Below are positions 1 through 6,103 of a stretch of 10,517 nucleotides of DNA, piece after piece. The stretch is taken from assembly GCA_013140395.1 (NCBI GenBank), contig JABFSY010000441.1, positions 1 to 10,517 on the forward strand, read 5' to 3'. Numbering within the stretch: position 1 is the first letter of the stretch; the number at the start of each line of letters is the position of its first letter. The stretch is from Cyclobacteriaceae bacterium. Lineage in GTDB: Bacteria; Bacteroidota; Bacteroidia; Cytophagales; Cyclobacteriaceae. A model generated the notes under the pieces. That model was not told the origin of the DNA. It saw only the letters and a list, made by a program, of their open reading frames with translations, and did no database searches. A program made the position numbers and the translations under genes.

Positions 1-663
1 CCATCTAAAGATGAATTCAAATACACGTTTGACAATCTATCAACTGTTATAGAAAAATTTATTGATACAAAGGGTTTGAAAAGATTCACTATGTACATTC
101 ATGACTACGGCTCGCCCATTGGATTTCGCATTGCCGCCAGACGCCCGGAGTTGATCCAAGCCCTAGTGATTCAAAATGCTATCGCACACCCTGACGGAAT
201 TGGTCCAAACCTAGCTGCCTTTCCTCCGTTTTGGGCGGACAGAAATATGGAAACTGAAAAGCCACTTCGCGGATTCCTGACTATTGACGGCACAAAATTT
301 CAATACTTGGATGGAGCGGAAAACCCCAAAGCAATAAACCCGGATGCCTATTTCATTGATCAATATTTCTTGAATCGCCCGGGCAATGTAGACGCACAAT
401 TGGATCTGCTTTTTGATTACCAAAACAATGTGGGTCAGTTTGCTGTTTGGCAAAATTATCTTCAGAAAAACCAACCGCCTACACTCATCGCCTGGGGCAA
501 GAACGATAAGTTTTTCACCGTTGCCGGGGCTGACGCATACAAGAATCAATTGAAAGGAGCTGAAATCCACATGCTCAACTCCGGTCACTTCATGCTGGAA
601 GAACATCATGCACAAGTAGCCGAGCTAATCAAATCTTTCCTGACTAGAAAAGGCATCAAATAA
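1..663 (+). CDS. alpha/beta hydrolase with Asp nucleophile (haloalkane dehalogenase / epoxide hydrolase-like), 5' partial
   Basis: The frame is open from base 1, so the start lies outside the window; 220 residues are present. An ATG or TTG near base 76-91 is not the real start, because homologous sequence continues upstream of it. Numbering from base 1, the nucleophile elbow IHDYGSPIGF places Asp35 where haloalkane dehalogenases and epoxide hydrolases have their nucleophilic Asp. Asp169 (WGKNDKFF) fits the acid position and His196 (NSGHFMLEEH) the catalytic base. The triad therefore looks complete; about 70-80 N-terminal residues, including the usual oxyanion-hole segment, are missing. Such enzymes hydrolyse carbon-halogen or epoxide bonds through an ester intermediate in the cytoplasm. 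The true substrate cannot be told from sequence, and many genes of this type are annotated only as alpha/beta hydrolases. It is followed after 34 nt by a membrane protein gene in the same direction. Confidence 0.85.
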   Translation, partial: PSKDEFKYTFDNLSTVIEKFIDTKGLKRFTMYIHDYGSPIGFRIAARRPELIQALVIQNAIAHPDGIGPNLAAFPPFWADRNMETEKPLRGFLTIDGTKFQYLDGAENPKAINPDAYFIDQYFLNRPGNVDAQLDLLFDYQNNVGQFAVWQNYLQKNQPPTLIAWGKNDKFFTVAGADAYKNQLKGAEIHMLNSGHFMLEEHHAQVAELIKSFLTRKGIK

Positions 664-697
664 TATTCACTCAATAACCAATTAAACCAAAACAAGT

Positions 698-1207
698 ATG
701 AAAAGTAGTTTAGACGTAGGAAAGGAGGCCAAAATATTTGGCTTCAATGTAACCAGTGCGACACAAGCCATAGGCTGGTCGGGTTTTGTAGCAGGTATGT
801 TAGATGCCTTCGCTGGCGTAGTAGTGTATTTCATTTTCTTCAAGTTGAACCCACTTCAAGTGCTTCAATTTATTGCCAGCGGTGTATTTAGCCCCAGCGC
901 TATTGATGGCGGGTTTTTAATGATCGTTGCCGGCATGGTATTTCATTTTATCATCGCCTATGTGGTGGCGGTCATCTATTTCTTCGCATACCCTAAAATT
1001 GAAATTTTGCGAACCCAAAAAATAATCATGGGCTTGCTCTATGGATTGGGTATTTGGTTGATCATGAATTTGATTGTATTACCAAACTCAAATATCCCCA
1101 AAGGACCGTTCGACATAAACTTAGCCGTGGTCGGTATCATTTGGCATATGGTATTGGTGGGGCTGCCTATCGCACTTATTACAGCGAAGCATCACGATTC
1201 AAAATAA
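698..1207 (+). CDS. conserved four-helix membrane protein of unknown function
   Basis: This is a 169-residue protein with four strongly hydrophobic segments at about residues 26-49, 72-97, 109-128 and 140-162. Its short N-terminus and its basic C-terminal tail (AKHHDSK) are both polar. A Pro- and Ser-rich loop lies between helices 1 and 2 (SGVFSPSAIDGG), and a LPNSNIPKGP loop lies between helices 3 and 4. No signal peptide, catalytic motif or transporter signature is apparent. It resembles small uncharacterised inner-membrane proteins common in Bacteroidota, possibly YagU-like, but I do not claim a family. The ATG at 698 has an A-rich leader and no Shine-Dalgarno sequence, as is normal in this phylum. 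It lies 34 nt after the hydrolase and 22 nt before the azoreductase-like gene, so co-transcription is likely. Confidence 0.8.
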   Translation: MKSSLDVGKEAKIFGFNVTSATQAIGWSGFVAGMLDAFAGVVVYFIFFKLNPLQVLQFIASGVFSPSAIDGGFLMIVAGMVFHFIIAYVVAVIYFFAYPKIEILRTQKIIMGLLYGLGIWLIMNLIVLPNSNIPKGPFDINLAVVGIIWHMVLVGLPIALITAKHHDSK

Positions 1208-1229
1208 AACAATTAGAAAATAAAATCCC

Positions 1230-1859
1230 ATGAAAAAACTATTGCACATCATCGGCTCTCCACGTAAGGAAGCCTCTGAATCTGAAAAGATAGCTGCTGC
1301 TTTTATAGAGCAGTACAAAAAATCAAACAAGGATGCCCAAATAGACGTGCTCAATCTATGGACTGAGAAAATGCCTCTATTTGACGGTAATAAAGCGGCC
1401 GCCAAAATGACATTCTTTGGAACCGGTACTTTGGAAGGTGATATTAAATCTGCCTGGGACGAAGTGGTGAGTGTGACCAATCGCTTTACTTCCGCTGATG
1501 AATATTTGATCACTGTGCCTATGTGGAATGGGGGTATCTCATGGACGTTGAAGAACTACATTGATACCATCACACAACCGGGATTGACGTTTGGTTTTGG
1601 TGCAGAAGGATATTTCCCTTTGCTCAAAAATAAAAAGGCTTGTGTAATCTACACCTCTGGAGTTTATAGCCCGGCCCTTCCAAAACCTTTTGGTTTGGAT
1701 TTCCAGGCCGCATATATGGATTGGTGGCTTGAATTTATTGGAGTAGCAGAGATACATGCTATCAAATTACTAAGCAACGTACTGACGAAAGATATTGCGA
1801 AAGACAGACATGATGCCAACAAGCAGGCAATTGAAATAGCCAAATCTCATTTCGCATAG
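1230..1859 (+). CDS. azoR: FMN-dependent NADH:quinone oxidoreductase / azoreductase (AzoR family)
   Basis: A 209-residue flavodoxin-fold protein of normal AzoR length (about 200). The N-terminal strand and phosphate-binding loop read LLHIIGSPRKEASES (residues 4-18), which binds the FMN phosphate. The central motif, PMWNGGISWTLKNYID at residues 97-112 followed by TQPGLTFGF, is the family signature that contacts the isoalloxazine ring. A third flavin-contacting segment, YTSGVYSP (about 141-148), is also present. Members are cytoplasmic homodimers that reduce quinones by two electrons using NADH and also cleave azo dyes; quinone and electrophile detoxification is the more likely natural role. 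The gene lies 8 nt upstream of a MarR-family regulator in the same direction, a common pairing in which the regulator represses the reductase until it senses an electrophile. The regulator link is inferred from position. Confidence 0.92.
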   Translation: MKKLLHIIGSPRKEASESEKIAAAFIEQYKKSNKDAQIDVLNLWTEKMPLFDGNKAAAKMTFFGTGTLEGDIKSAWDEVVSVTNRFTSADEYLITVPMWNGGISWTLKNYIDTITQPGLTFGFGAEGYFPLLKNKKACVIYTSGVYSPALPKPFGLDFQAAYMDWWLEFIGVAEIHAIKLLSNVLTKDIAKDRHDANKQAIEIAKSHFA

Positions 1860-1867
1860 AAAGCATT

Positions 1868-2335
1868 ATGCCCATGGGAAATAAATATCAAAACCTTGGC
1901 TCGCTTATACTAAATGTAAGTGCACAGTATAAGCGGGCTTTGATTTCCCTTATGGTCCCGTATCAACTTTCCGTGCCCCAGTTGGAAGTCCTCAGGCTAC
2001 TTGATAGAGCGAGTGGCTCTGTAAGTATCGAGTTTATAAAAGCAAATCTTGCGCAAGGCACGCTAGATGTTTCGAGAATGGTAGAAGATTTACATTCGAG
2101 AGAATTTATTGACAAAACAAAATCTGCTGCTGACAGACGAGTTTATCAGGTCAATTTATCGATCAACGGAAAATCAGTGCTAAGACAAATTGAGAAGAGA
2201 TCACTAGAAACCAAACTACTGGGCAATCTTCAAGTAGAAGAAGTGGATAAACTGCAGTGTGGCTTGATGAAGCTGTTAAGTACCATCGAAAACAATTTTA
2301 AAATCAATAATCTGCTAAACAAAAAACAATTATGA
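1868..2335 (+). CDS. MarR-family transcriptional regulator
   Basis: A 155-residue winged-helix protein of typical MarR length. The predicted layout is N-terminal dimerisation helices (about 8-30), then helix-turn-helix (recognition helix near LDVSRMVEDLHSREF, residues 67-80), then a wing. The wing carries the family's diagnostic Asp-Arg-Arg (ADRRVY, D89-R91), and the segment YQVNLSINGKSVL leads into the C-terminal dimerisation helix. It has no cysteine in the N-terminal half (a single Cys lies in the C-terminal third), so an OhrR-type peroxide-sensing Cys near the N-terminus is absent. A ligand-binding or other sensing mode is more likely. The ATG at 1868 and one at 1874 are both possible starts. 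The stop overlaps the following YHS gene by 4 nt (ATGA), indicating translational coupling. Autoregulation of this cluster is the expected role but is inferred. Confidence 0.9.
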   Translation: MPMGNKYQNLGSLILNVSAQYKRALISLMVPYQLSVPQLEVLRLLDRASGSVSIEFIKANLAQGTLDVSRMVEDLHSREFIDKTKSAADRRVYQVNLSINGKSVLRQIEKRSLETKLLGNLQVEEVDKLQCGLMKLLSTIENNFKINNLLNKKQL

Positions 2336-2802
2336 AAATGATCAACAATTTTTTAGCAACGCTTGCATTTGCAATTATTTCTGTGGGTGCCTATTCACAA
2401 GTAGACCCTGTGGGCAAAGACAATGTAGCCATAGGCTGGTACGATGTGGTAGCCTATTTTACCGATGGCAAAGCCTTGAAAGGCAGTAAGGAATTCAATC
2501 ATGAGTACAACCAGGTTGTGTATTACTTTGCGAATGCAGCGCACAAAAGTGCATTTGTAAAATCTCCTAACAGCTATCTTCCACAATACGATGGATATTG
2601 CGCTTGGGCTGTGGCCGAGAAAAAATCAAAATTTCCGATCAACCCTGAAACATTTGCAATCAATAATGGCAAATTGTATTTGTTCTTCAATGGCCCCTTC
2701 AATGGCAATACATTCAACACGCTTGAGCTTTGGAAAAAAGATGAAACAAACCTTCTTAATAAAGCAGAGGCTAATTGGGTGGAACTGAAAGCGAAAAAAT
2801 AG
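2332..2802 (+). CDS. secreted YHS domain-containing protein
   Basis: A 156-residue protein beginning with a signal peptide: basic start, hydrophobic core at about residues 5-20, and probable cleavage after AYS (residue 22). The signal is not a lipobox, so a soluble periplasmic protein is expected. The mature part is one YHS domain with the family landmarks: AIGWYDVVAYFTDGKALKG (residues 33-51), VVYYFANAAHKSAF (62-75) and YLPQYDGYCAWAV (82-94, with Cys90), then LYLFFNG. YHS domains are small, often metal-associated modules. Stand-alone secreted ones are widespread and their biochemical role is not known. Two start codons two codons apart (ATG AAA ATG) are possible. The 4-nt overlap with marR makes it likely to be the regulator's co-expressed partner. 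Confidence 0.9.
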   Translation: MKMINNFLATLAFAIISVGAYSQVDPVGKDNVAIGWYDVVAYFTDGKALKGSKEFNHEYNQVVYYFANAAHKSAFVKSPNSYLPQYDGYCAWAVAEKKSKFPINPETFAINNGKLYLFFNGPFNGNTFNTLELWKKDETNLLNKAEANWVELKAKK

Positions 2803-2815
2803 ATCAATTGGTTTT

Positions 2816-2853
2816 GAGGGGGCGGGCTGAGATCATTCAAAACTCACCCCCTT
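2816..2853 (+). terminator. imperfect GC-rich hairpin after the YHS gene (weak terminator or attenuator)
   Basis: GAGGGGG (2816-2822) pairs with CCCCCTT (2847-2853), and TGAG (2828-2831) pairs with CTCA (2843-2846), leaving a five-base bulge and an 11-base loop. The stem begins 13 nt after the YHS stop. What follows is pyrimidine-rich (TTCTACCTTCTTC) but is not a T-run, so full termination is doubtful. Partial read-through or mRNA 3'-end protection is the more cautious reading. Confidence 0.45.
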
Positions 2854-2879
2854 CTACCTTCTTCAACAAAAATTTCTAC

Positions 2880-2895
2880 AATTCCGATGGGAATT
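2880..2895. promoter_or_regulatory. 16-bp palindrome, candidate operator
   Basis: AATTCC-gatg-GGAATT is a perfect 6+4+6 inverted repeat in the largest gap of the cluster (2803-2932), upstream of the DMT transporter gene. Its size and symmetry suit a dimeric winged-helix regulator such as the MarR protein encoded nearby. No second copy was seen upstream of the azoreductase or marR, so assignment to that regulator is a guess. A short hairpin with no regulatory role is equally possible. Confidence 0.25.
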
Positions 2896-2932
2896 ATTTC
2901 CCTGTAAACTATTCCATTCAAAAGTGAAGTTA

Positions 2933-3376
2933 ATGAACAATGTATATGTAACAGCTACGCTTGCGGTAGGTGCTTGCCTTCCTATTATGGCATACTCTAA
3001 TGGTACCTTAGGCAAAGCCTTGGGCAGTCCATACCTAGCAACACTTTTTGTATTCCTGATAGCTGCACTGTCTATGGTGTTGGTAATAACTCTGACCAAC
3101 ACAGCGTTGCCTTCAATCGCTTCCATTGGTCATACCAATTGGACTATGTGGATGGGTGGGTTTATCGTTGTCATGAACATCTTGACCTTTACGATTGTGC
3201 CACAAAAAATAGGTATTGGTAACATGATCATCTTGTTTATCGCTGGTCAAATAATTTCCTCGGTAGTGATTGATCACTTTGGGCTGTTCCATTTTCAACA
3301 ACATCCTATCAATTGGCAAAGAGCGACAGGTGTTCTTCTGTTGCTAAGTGGTGTAGTCTTGATCAAGAAATTTTAA
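2933..3376 (+). CDS. small DMT-superfamily transporter (YdcZ/DUF606 type)
   Basis: A highly hydrophobic protein of 147 residues from ATG 2933 (150 from the in-frame GTG at 2924; ATG preferred). It has five probable membrane helices: about residues 4-24, 30-54, 71-93, 95-118 and 130-145. The pattern GxxLPIMAYSNGTLGKALGSP near the N-terminus and the final helix GVLLLLSGVVLIKKF are characteristic of the half-size drug/metabolite transporter family formerly DUF606. These five-helix proteins probably act as dimers or in tandem pairs. Only one copy is seen here, so a homodimer would be expected. The substrate is unknown; export of a small organic compound would fit the detoxification neighbours, but this is inference. 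It lies after a 130-nt gap containing a hairpin and a palindrome, so it may begin a second transcription unit. Confidence 0.82.
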   Translation: MNNVYVTATLAVGACLPIMAYSNGTLGKALGSPYLATLFVFLIAALSMVLVITLTNTALPSIASIGHTNWTMWMGGFIVVMNILTFTIVPQKIGIGNMIILFIAGQIISSVVIDHFGLFHFQQHPINWQRATGVLLLLSGVVLIKKF

Positions 3377-3415
3377 AATTCAGAGACTTTTTAGAAATAA
3401 CTAAAGAAACAAAAA

Positions 3416-3736
3416 ATGAAAACATCAGAAATTTTGGTGGTGCTTTTTAATTTAAAAAAAGAGGCTAGCGCAAGCGACTATGAAACGTATGCTAAAGACA
3501 TTGACTCACCTACAATTAAAAAATTAGGTTCAAACAAAAGCTTCACAATCCTAAAGGGTATGCAGCTTTTCGGTTCGGGTGCGCCTTCTCCGTATCAGTA
3601 TATAGAAATAATGGAAGTCACTAATTTCGAGGAATTGGCCACCGACATGAAACAAACGCACATTCAAGAGATGCTTAACAAATTTATGGCATTTGCAGAA
3701 GACCCTCTGCTTATCGTAACACAAAAACTAGTTTAA
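3416..3736 (+). CDS. RedY/HapK-like dimeric alpha-beta barrel protein
   Basis: A 106-residue cytoplasmic protein with a ferredoxin-like strand-helix-strand layout: EILVVLFNLKKEAS (strand 1), DYETYAKDIDSPTIKKL (helix 1), SFTILKGMQLFGSGAPSPYQYIEIMEV (strands 2-3), FEELATDMKQTHIQEMLNKFMAFA (helix 2) and PLLIVTQKLV (strand 4). The GAPSPYQYIE segment and the overall length fit the RedY-like/HapK group. That group was named from prodigiosin-type pigment clusters, but it also occurs alone, where its role is unknown. No pigment genes are present here. The gene has a purine-rich leader and sits 39 nt after the transporter and 35 nt before the AhpD-like gene. A related stress-responsive alpha-beta barrel family is the alternative assignment. 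Confidence 0.7.
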   Translation: MKTSEILVVLFNLKKEASASDYETYAKDIDSPTIKKLGSNKSFTILKGMQLFGSGAPSPYQYIEIMEVTNFEELATDMKQTHIQEMLNKFMAFAEDPLLIVTQKLV

Positions 3737-3771
3737 AAAAATTAATACAAACATCATTAAAAAAAGAATTT

Positions 3772-4308
3772 ATGAATACAACTTTTTTAGTCCCAGCAAG
3801 AGAGCAAATGTCAGAAAGCAATTTGCCCGTTTATGATGCCCTTCAAAAGGGCTTAGGTTTTGTGCCCAATCTATTTGCCACATTAGGTTTATCTGATAAC
3901 GGATTGAACCGCTACATCTCATTTCAAAATGCGAAATCTTCTTTGACCAACAAGGAGAAAGAAGCAATCAATTTAATTGTGAGCGAAGTCAACAACTGCA
4001 AATACTGCAAGGCAGCTCACACTGCTATTGGCAAAATGAACGGGTTTACAGATGAGCAGACTGTAGAGCTTAGAAAAGCAAAGGTCTCTTTCGATGCAAA
4101 ACTCAATGCATTGGTGGGCCTTGCAGAAAACATAACTAAAAGCAGAGGTCACATAGATTCGAAAATCTTGGGAAGCTTTTTTGAAGCCGGCTATACGCAG
4201 GAGAACCTAGTGGATGTAATTATTCAAATTGGTGAGAAGACAATCACAAATTATTTGCACAGCATCACTCAGATACCAATTGATTTCCCTGCTGTTGCGG
4301 AAGTTTAA
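3772..4308 (+). CDS. carboxymuconolactone decarboxylase family / AhpD-like protein
   Basis: A 178-residue, mostly helical protein. The AhpD-type active site is visible: Glu72 and the motif NNCKYCKAAH with Cys76, Cys79 and His83, i.e. E...CxxC...H. The N-terminal segment YDALQKGLGFVPNLFATLGLSD is typical of the peroxidase-related subgroup. Such proteins use the CxxC thiols for peroxide reduction or disulfide exchange, usually as trimers or hexamers in the cytoplasm. True carboxymuconolactone decarboxylases lack this CxxC, so a thiol-redox role is favoured. It is the last gene of the + strand cluster; a strong terminator starts about 40 nt after its stop. The AT-rich leader ends in a purine stretch (AAAAAAAGAATTT) rather than a Shine-Dalgarno sequence. 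Confidence 0.88.
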   Translation: MNTTFLVPAREQMSESNLPVYDALQKGLGFVPNLFATLGLSDNGLNRYISFQNAKSSLTNKEKEAINLIVSEVNNCKYCKAAHTAIGKMNGFTDEQTVELRKAKVSFDAKLNALVGLAENITKSRGHIDSKILGSFFEAGYTQENLVDVIIQIGEKTITNYLHSITQIPIDFPAVAEV

Positions 4309-4348
4309 TTTCGGTATTGGCAATTAGTTAGCCCCTTCAAAATGGAGT

Positions 4349-4395
4349 AAGGAAGTTCCACGTTTAAAAATGCGGAACTTCCTTTTGTTATTTTT
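4349..4395 (+). terminator. intrinsic terminator closing the + strand cluster
   Basis: AAGGAAGTTCC (4349-4359) pairs perfectly with GGAACTTCCTT (4374-4384) around a 14-base loop, and the stem is followed by TTTTGTTATTTTT. The stem is 11 bp with a T-rich tail, starting 40 nt after the AhpD-like stop codon. It separates the eight-gene cluster from the decaying region to its right. Confidence 0.88.
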
Positions 4396-4413
4396 GACTC
4401 ATATATAATACAC

Positions 4414-4992
4414 ATGGATTTACTTTTAGAGCTAATCAGGAATTGTAGAGAGTGCGAAAAACATCTTAGCCATGGTGTAAATCCAATTGTTCAGGCAAGT
4501 GCTAAGAGTAAGATTGTCATCATCGGGCAAGCACCAGCACGGATAACGCACAATACAAGTATTCCTTGGAACGATTGAAGCGGAGATAATTTGAGAGATT
4601 GGATGGGTTTAGATAAGCAAAAATTTTACAATGCCGACTTAATTGCTCTAATGCCGATTGGGTTTTGTTACCCGGGAACGGGCAAAACGGGAGACTTGCC
4701 ACCACGGGTAGAATGTGCTCCACTTTGGCATTCTAAATTGCTTGGGAAAATGCCTAACGCAGAACTGACTTTATTGATTGGAAATTATGCGCAAAAATAC
4801 TATTTGGGCGAAACCCTAAAAGAGACCTTGACAGAATCGGTCAAGAATTTTAAAGACTACTTGCCAAACTATATTATTTTGCCGCATCCCTCTCCACGGA
4901 ACAATATATGGCAAGCCAAAAACCCTTGGTTTGCAAAAGAAGTTTTGCCACACTTGAAAGATCAAATAAGGACGATCTTTAACAGGAATTAG
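4414..4992 (+). pseudogene. uracil-DNA glycosylase superfamily gene broken by an in-frame TGA
   Basis: Read through the stop, the frame from ATG 4414 to TAG 4990 gives a 192-codon product of normal family length. The N-terminus has a Cys pair (NCRECEKH). IVIIGQAPARITHNTSIPW follows, which is the motif-A GQAP loop. Next come SGDNLRDWMGL, LIALMPIGFCYPGTGKTGD, a strand ending LLIGNYAQKYYL, and finally LPHPSPRNNIW, the HPSPRN loop that inserts into DNA. Only one lesion is seen, TGA at 4576-4578 in the conserved loop IPWND-stop-SGDNLR; everything after it is in frame and well conserved. TGA terminates pdxH and marR in this window, so recoding to Trp is unlikely. A CGA-to-TGA transition is the simplest cause. 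The family acts in base-excision repair or is a catalytically diverged relative. Either a recent nonsense mutation or a sequencing error would explain it. A TATTTTTG (-7-like) box lies at 4389-4396, but within the terminator tail. Confidence 0.85.
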
Positions 4993-5725
4993 CTTTTTAA
5001 CGATTTGCCTAAGATGCCCAACTAAACCGCACACACATTGCCAGGCCGCGCGCAGCCGGGACGAAGTGTAAGCTATAAGTCTTATCTTCATTCCACGTTT
5101 CGAGTCGGGGACAGGACGCGGCTTCGAAAGCCCACCACTGCGCAAACACAAACATTGTATGCACAAACGATATTTAGAAAAATAGAAGAAAGATTTTTTT
5201 GATTTTACCAGAAGGAAATACTCGGGCTTTTCTTTTTTATTCAACAACGACTCGGACGTCAAGCAACAAATTCAGCTACACATTCCTGCGCGACACCAAA
5301 TCAAACAAAAGATCCAACGTTCTCGGCTACGAGCACGTCCATCAAAAACCTTAGATATGAATATATCAATGAGGTATCACGCAATAAAGAGCGGGTCATA
5401 CTTTTCTTCCCCGAAACGCTTTTATTTTGGGGGTGGGGGTAGTTTTCAAGGCTCTAGTTGAATTTTTTGAGAATCGACAGGTAAATTAATGGGTGGTAAA
5501 CTAAATAGTGTAAGTACTAATTAAATTGCTATTCAATTCTAACATAGGGCATATTTTATCACTACAAGGCAAACCTATACCTATACCTACGCCTAATTCT
5601 AGATCATAATATCCGTCCTTCGAGCTTGCCGATTTATATCCTCTCCATAAGTCTTTCGGCACATTTGAGAAAATACAATTCTTGGTCTGGTCGCTGTTTT
5701 CACTAAAAGATATCCTGTAACTCCG
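4993..5725. other. gene-free stretch with repeats and no recognisable coding sequence
   Basis: About 730 bases with no frame on either strand that I can recognise as a protein. It holds the GC-rich palindrome listed separately, a G-run pair (GGGGGTGGGGG near 5429-5439), and a short hexamer tandem, CCTATA-CCTATA-CCTACG-CCTAA (5574-5596). Long frames on the - strand here (for example 4816-5262) give low-complexity, Cys- and Lys-rich translations without domain features and partly lie antisense to the glycosylase gene. The region appears to be decayed or non-coding DNA between two pseudogenes. Confidence 0.6.
5029..5165. repeat. GC-rich imperfect palindromic element
   Basis: The segment stands out by its GC-richness from AT-rich flanks and folds back on itself in layers. 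At the centre, ATAAGTCTTAT (5075-5085) is a short palindrome. Around it GAAGTGTAAG and CTTCATTCC are approximately complementary. Further out, GCCGCG (about 5045) faces CGCGGC (5117-5122), and the outermost GCACACACATTG (5029-5040) roughly faces CATTGTATGCAC. The right arm contains its own hairpin, TTTCGA (5098-5103) with TCGAAA (5124-5129). This architecture suggests an interspersed palindromic repeat or a single-strand recombination site. An attC site was considered, but no matching GTTRRRY end was found. Other copies cannot be seen within this window. Confidence 0.45.
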
Positions 5726-5895
5726 TCACAAGATTTGAAGGTGGCGCCCAAGCTCGGTAACGAGGCAGACATACCTATTAACCAAGTTGAAAGGATCGAA
5801 AGAGGGGAAGTTAATCCATCACTAAGCACATTGAGGTAATAGCAAAGGCTCTAGATCTAAAATTGCCAGAACTTTTAAATTTTTCTCAAAAATAA
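5726..5895 (+). pseudogene. XRE-family helix-turn-helix regulator remnant, frameshifted
   Basis: Frame 5726-5836 encodes SQDL, then LGNEADIPINQVERIERGE and VNPSLSTL, the classic turn, recognition helix and following helix of an XRE/Cro-CI domain. It hits TAA at 5837. The homologous continuation VIAKALDLKLPELLNFSQK is in the next frame (5836-5892, stop TAA 5893). Loss of one base at about 5834-5836 would therefore explain the break. The first two helices and start are not recognisable: upstream sequence is open only back to 5669 and does not look like the family, and about five extra residues (KVAPK) interrupt the SQDL-LGNEAD spacing. The gene is thus both frameshifted and damaged at its 5' end. 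Small XRE regulators of this kind occur on mobile elements and in toxin-antitoxin loci; no partner gene survives here. Confidence 0.75.
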
Positions 5896-5934
5896 TTTTG
5901 GAGGAAAAAAGTTTCAGTATTGTTTCAGTAAGCA

Positions 5935-5973
5935 AATAAAAAAGCCTTGTAACTAATTGTTTTACAAGGCTTT
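5935..5973 (-). terminator. intrinsic terminator downstream of tRNA-Thr
   Basis: AAAGCCTTGTAA (5941-5952) and TTACAAGGCTTT (5962-5973) form a perfect 12-bp stem with a 9-base loop. Read on the - strand, the stem runs into TTTTTTATT, a good U-tract, 16 nt past the tRNA-Thr 3' end. The flank facing the + strand is TTTAAG, so it works mainly in the - direction, though it could also stop + strand transcription weakly. Confidence 0.88.
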
Positions 5974-5988
5974 AAGTGCGTAATCAAG

Positions 5989-6061
<73 letters not shown>

Positions 6062-6073
6062 GTAAACGAGGCG

Positions 6074-6103
6074 CAAAAATACAGTAAGAATCGGGTTTTA
6101 CAA
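6074..6103 (-). promoter_or_regulatory. Bacteroidota-type promoter for tRNA-Thr
   Basis: On the - strand, TTG (6103-6101), 19 nt, then TATTTTTG (6081-6074) matches the primary-sigma promoter of this phylum (TTG/TTTG at about -33, TAnnTTTG at -7). Transcription would start near 6067-6069, giving a 6-8 nt leader before the tRNA. The -33 element is made of the last sense codon of the DUF349 gene (TTG, Leu), so the promoter overlaps the end of that coding sequence. Confidence 0.75.

Noticed and set aside
4576..4578. TGA recoded as Trp or selenocysteine in the glycosylase gene
   Set aside because: TGA terminates pdxH directly after its conserved RLAP end and terminates marR, and no selenocysteine-insertion context or expected Cys/Trp at this position is evident.
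5015..5165. Integron attC site, because GCCCAAC fits RYYYAAC beside a folded palindrome
   Set aside because: No GTTRRRY partner lies at the other end, and no integrase or cassette-like gene pair is present.
4816..5262. A 148-codon open frame on the - strand across the glycosylase gene end and the GC-rich palindrome
   Set aside because: Half of it is antisense to the conserved glycosylase C-terminus and the rest runs through the palindromic repeat; the translation shows no domain or plausible start context.
5357..5461. A 34-residue + strand peptide rich in Ser, Tyr and Gly (ending FGGGGSFQGSS), as a possible ribosomal peptide precursor
   Set aside because: There is no modification enzyme, transporter or protease gene nearby, no leader motif, and the Gly run simply reflects a G-rich DNA tract.
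5574..5596. CCTATA short tandem repeat as a CRISPR-like or phase-variable tract
   Set aside because: Only two exact units and one degenerate unit, with no spacers and no adjacent gene to switch.
5599..5829. A 76-codon - strand frame next to the XRE remnant
   Set aside because: Most of it is antisense to the recognisable XRE domain; the remaining C-terminal part matches nothing I know.
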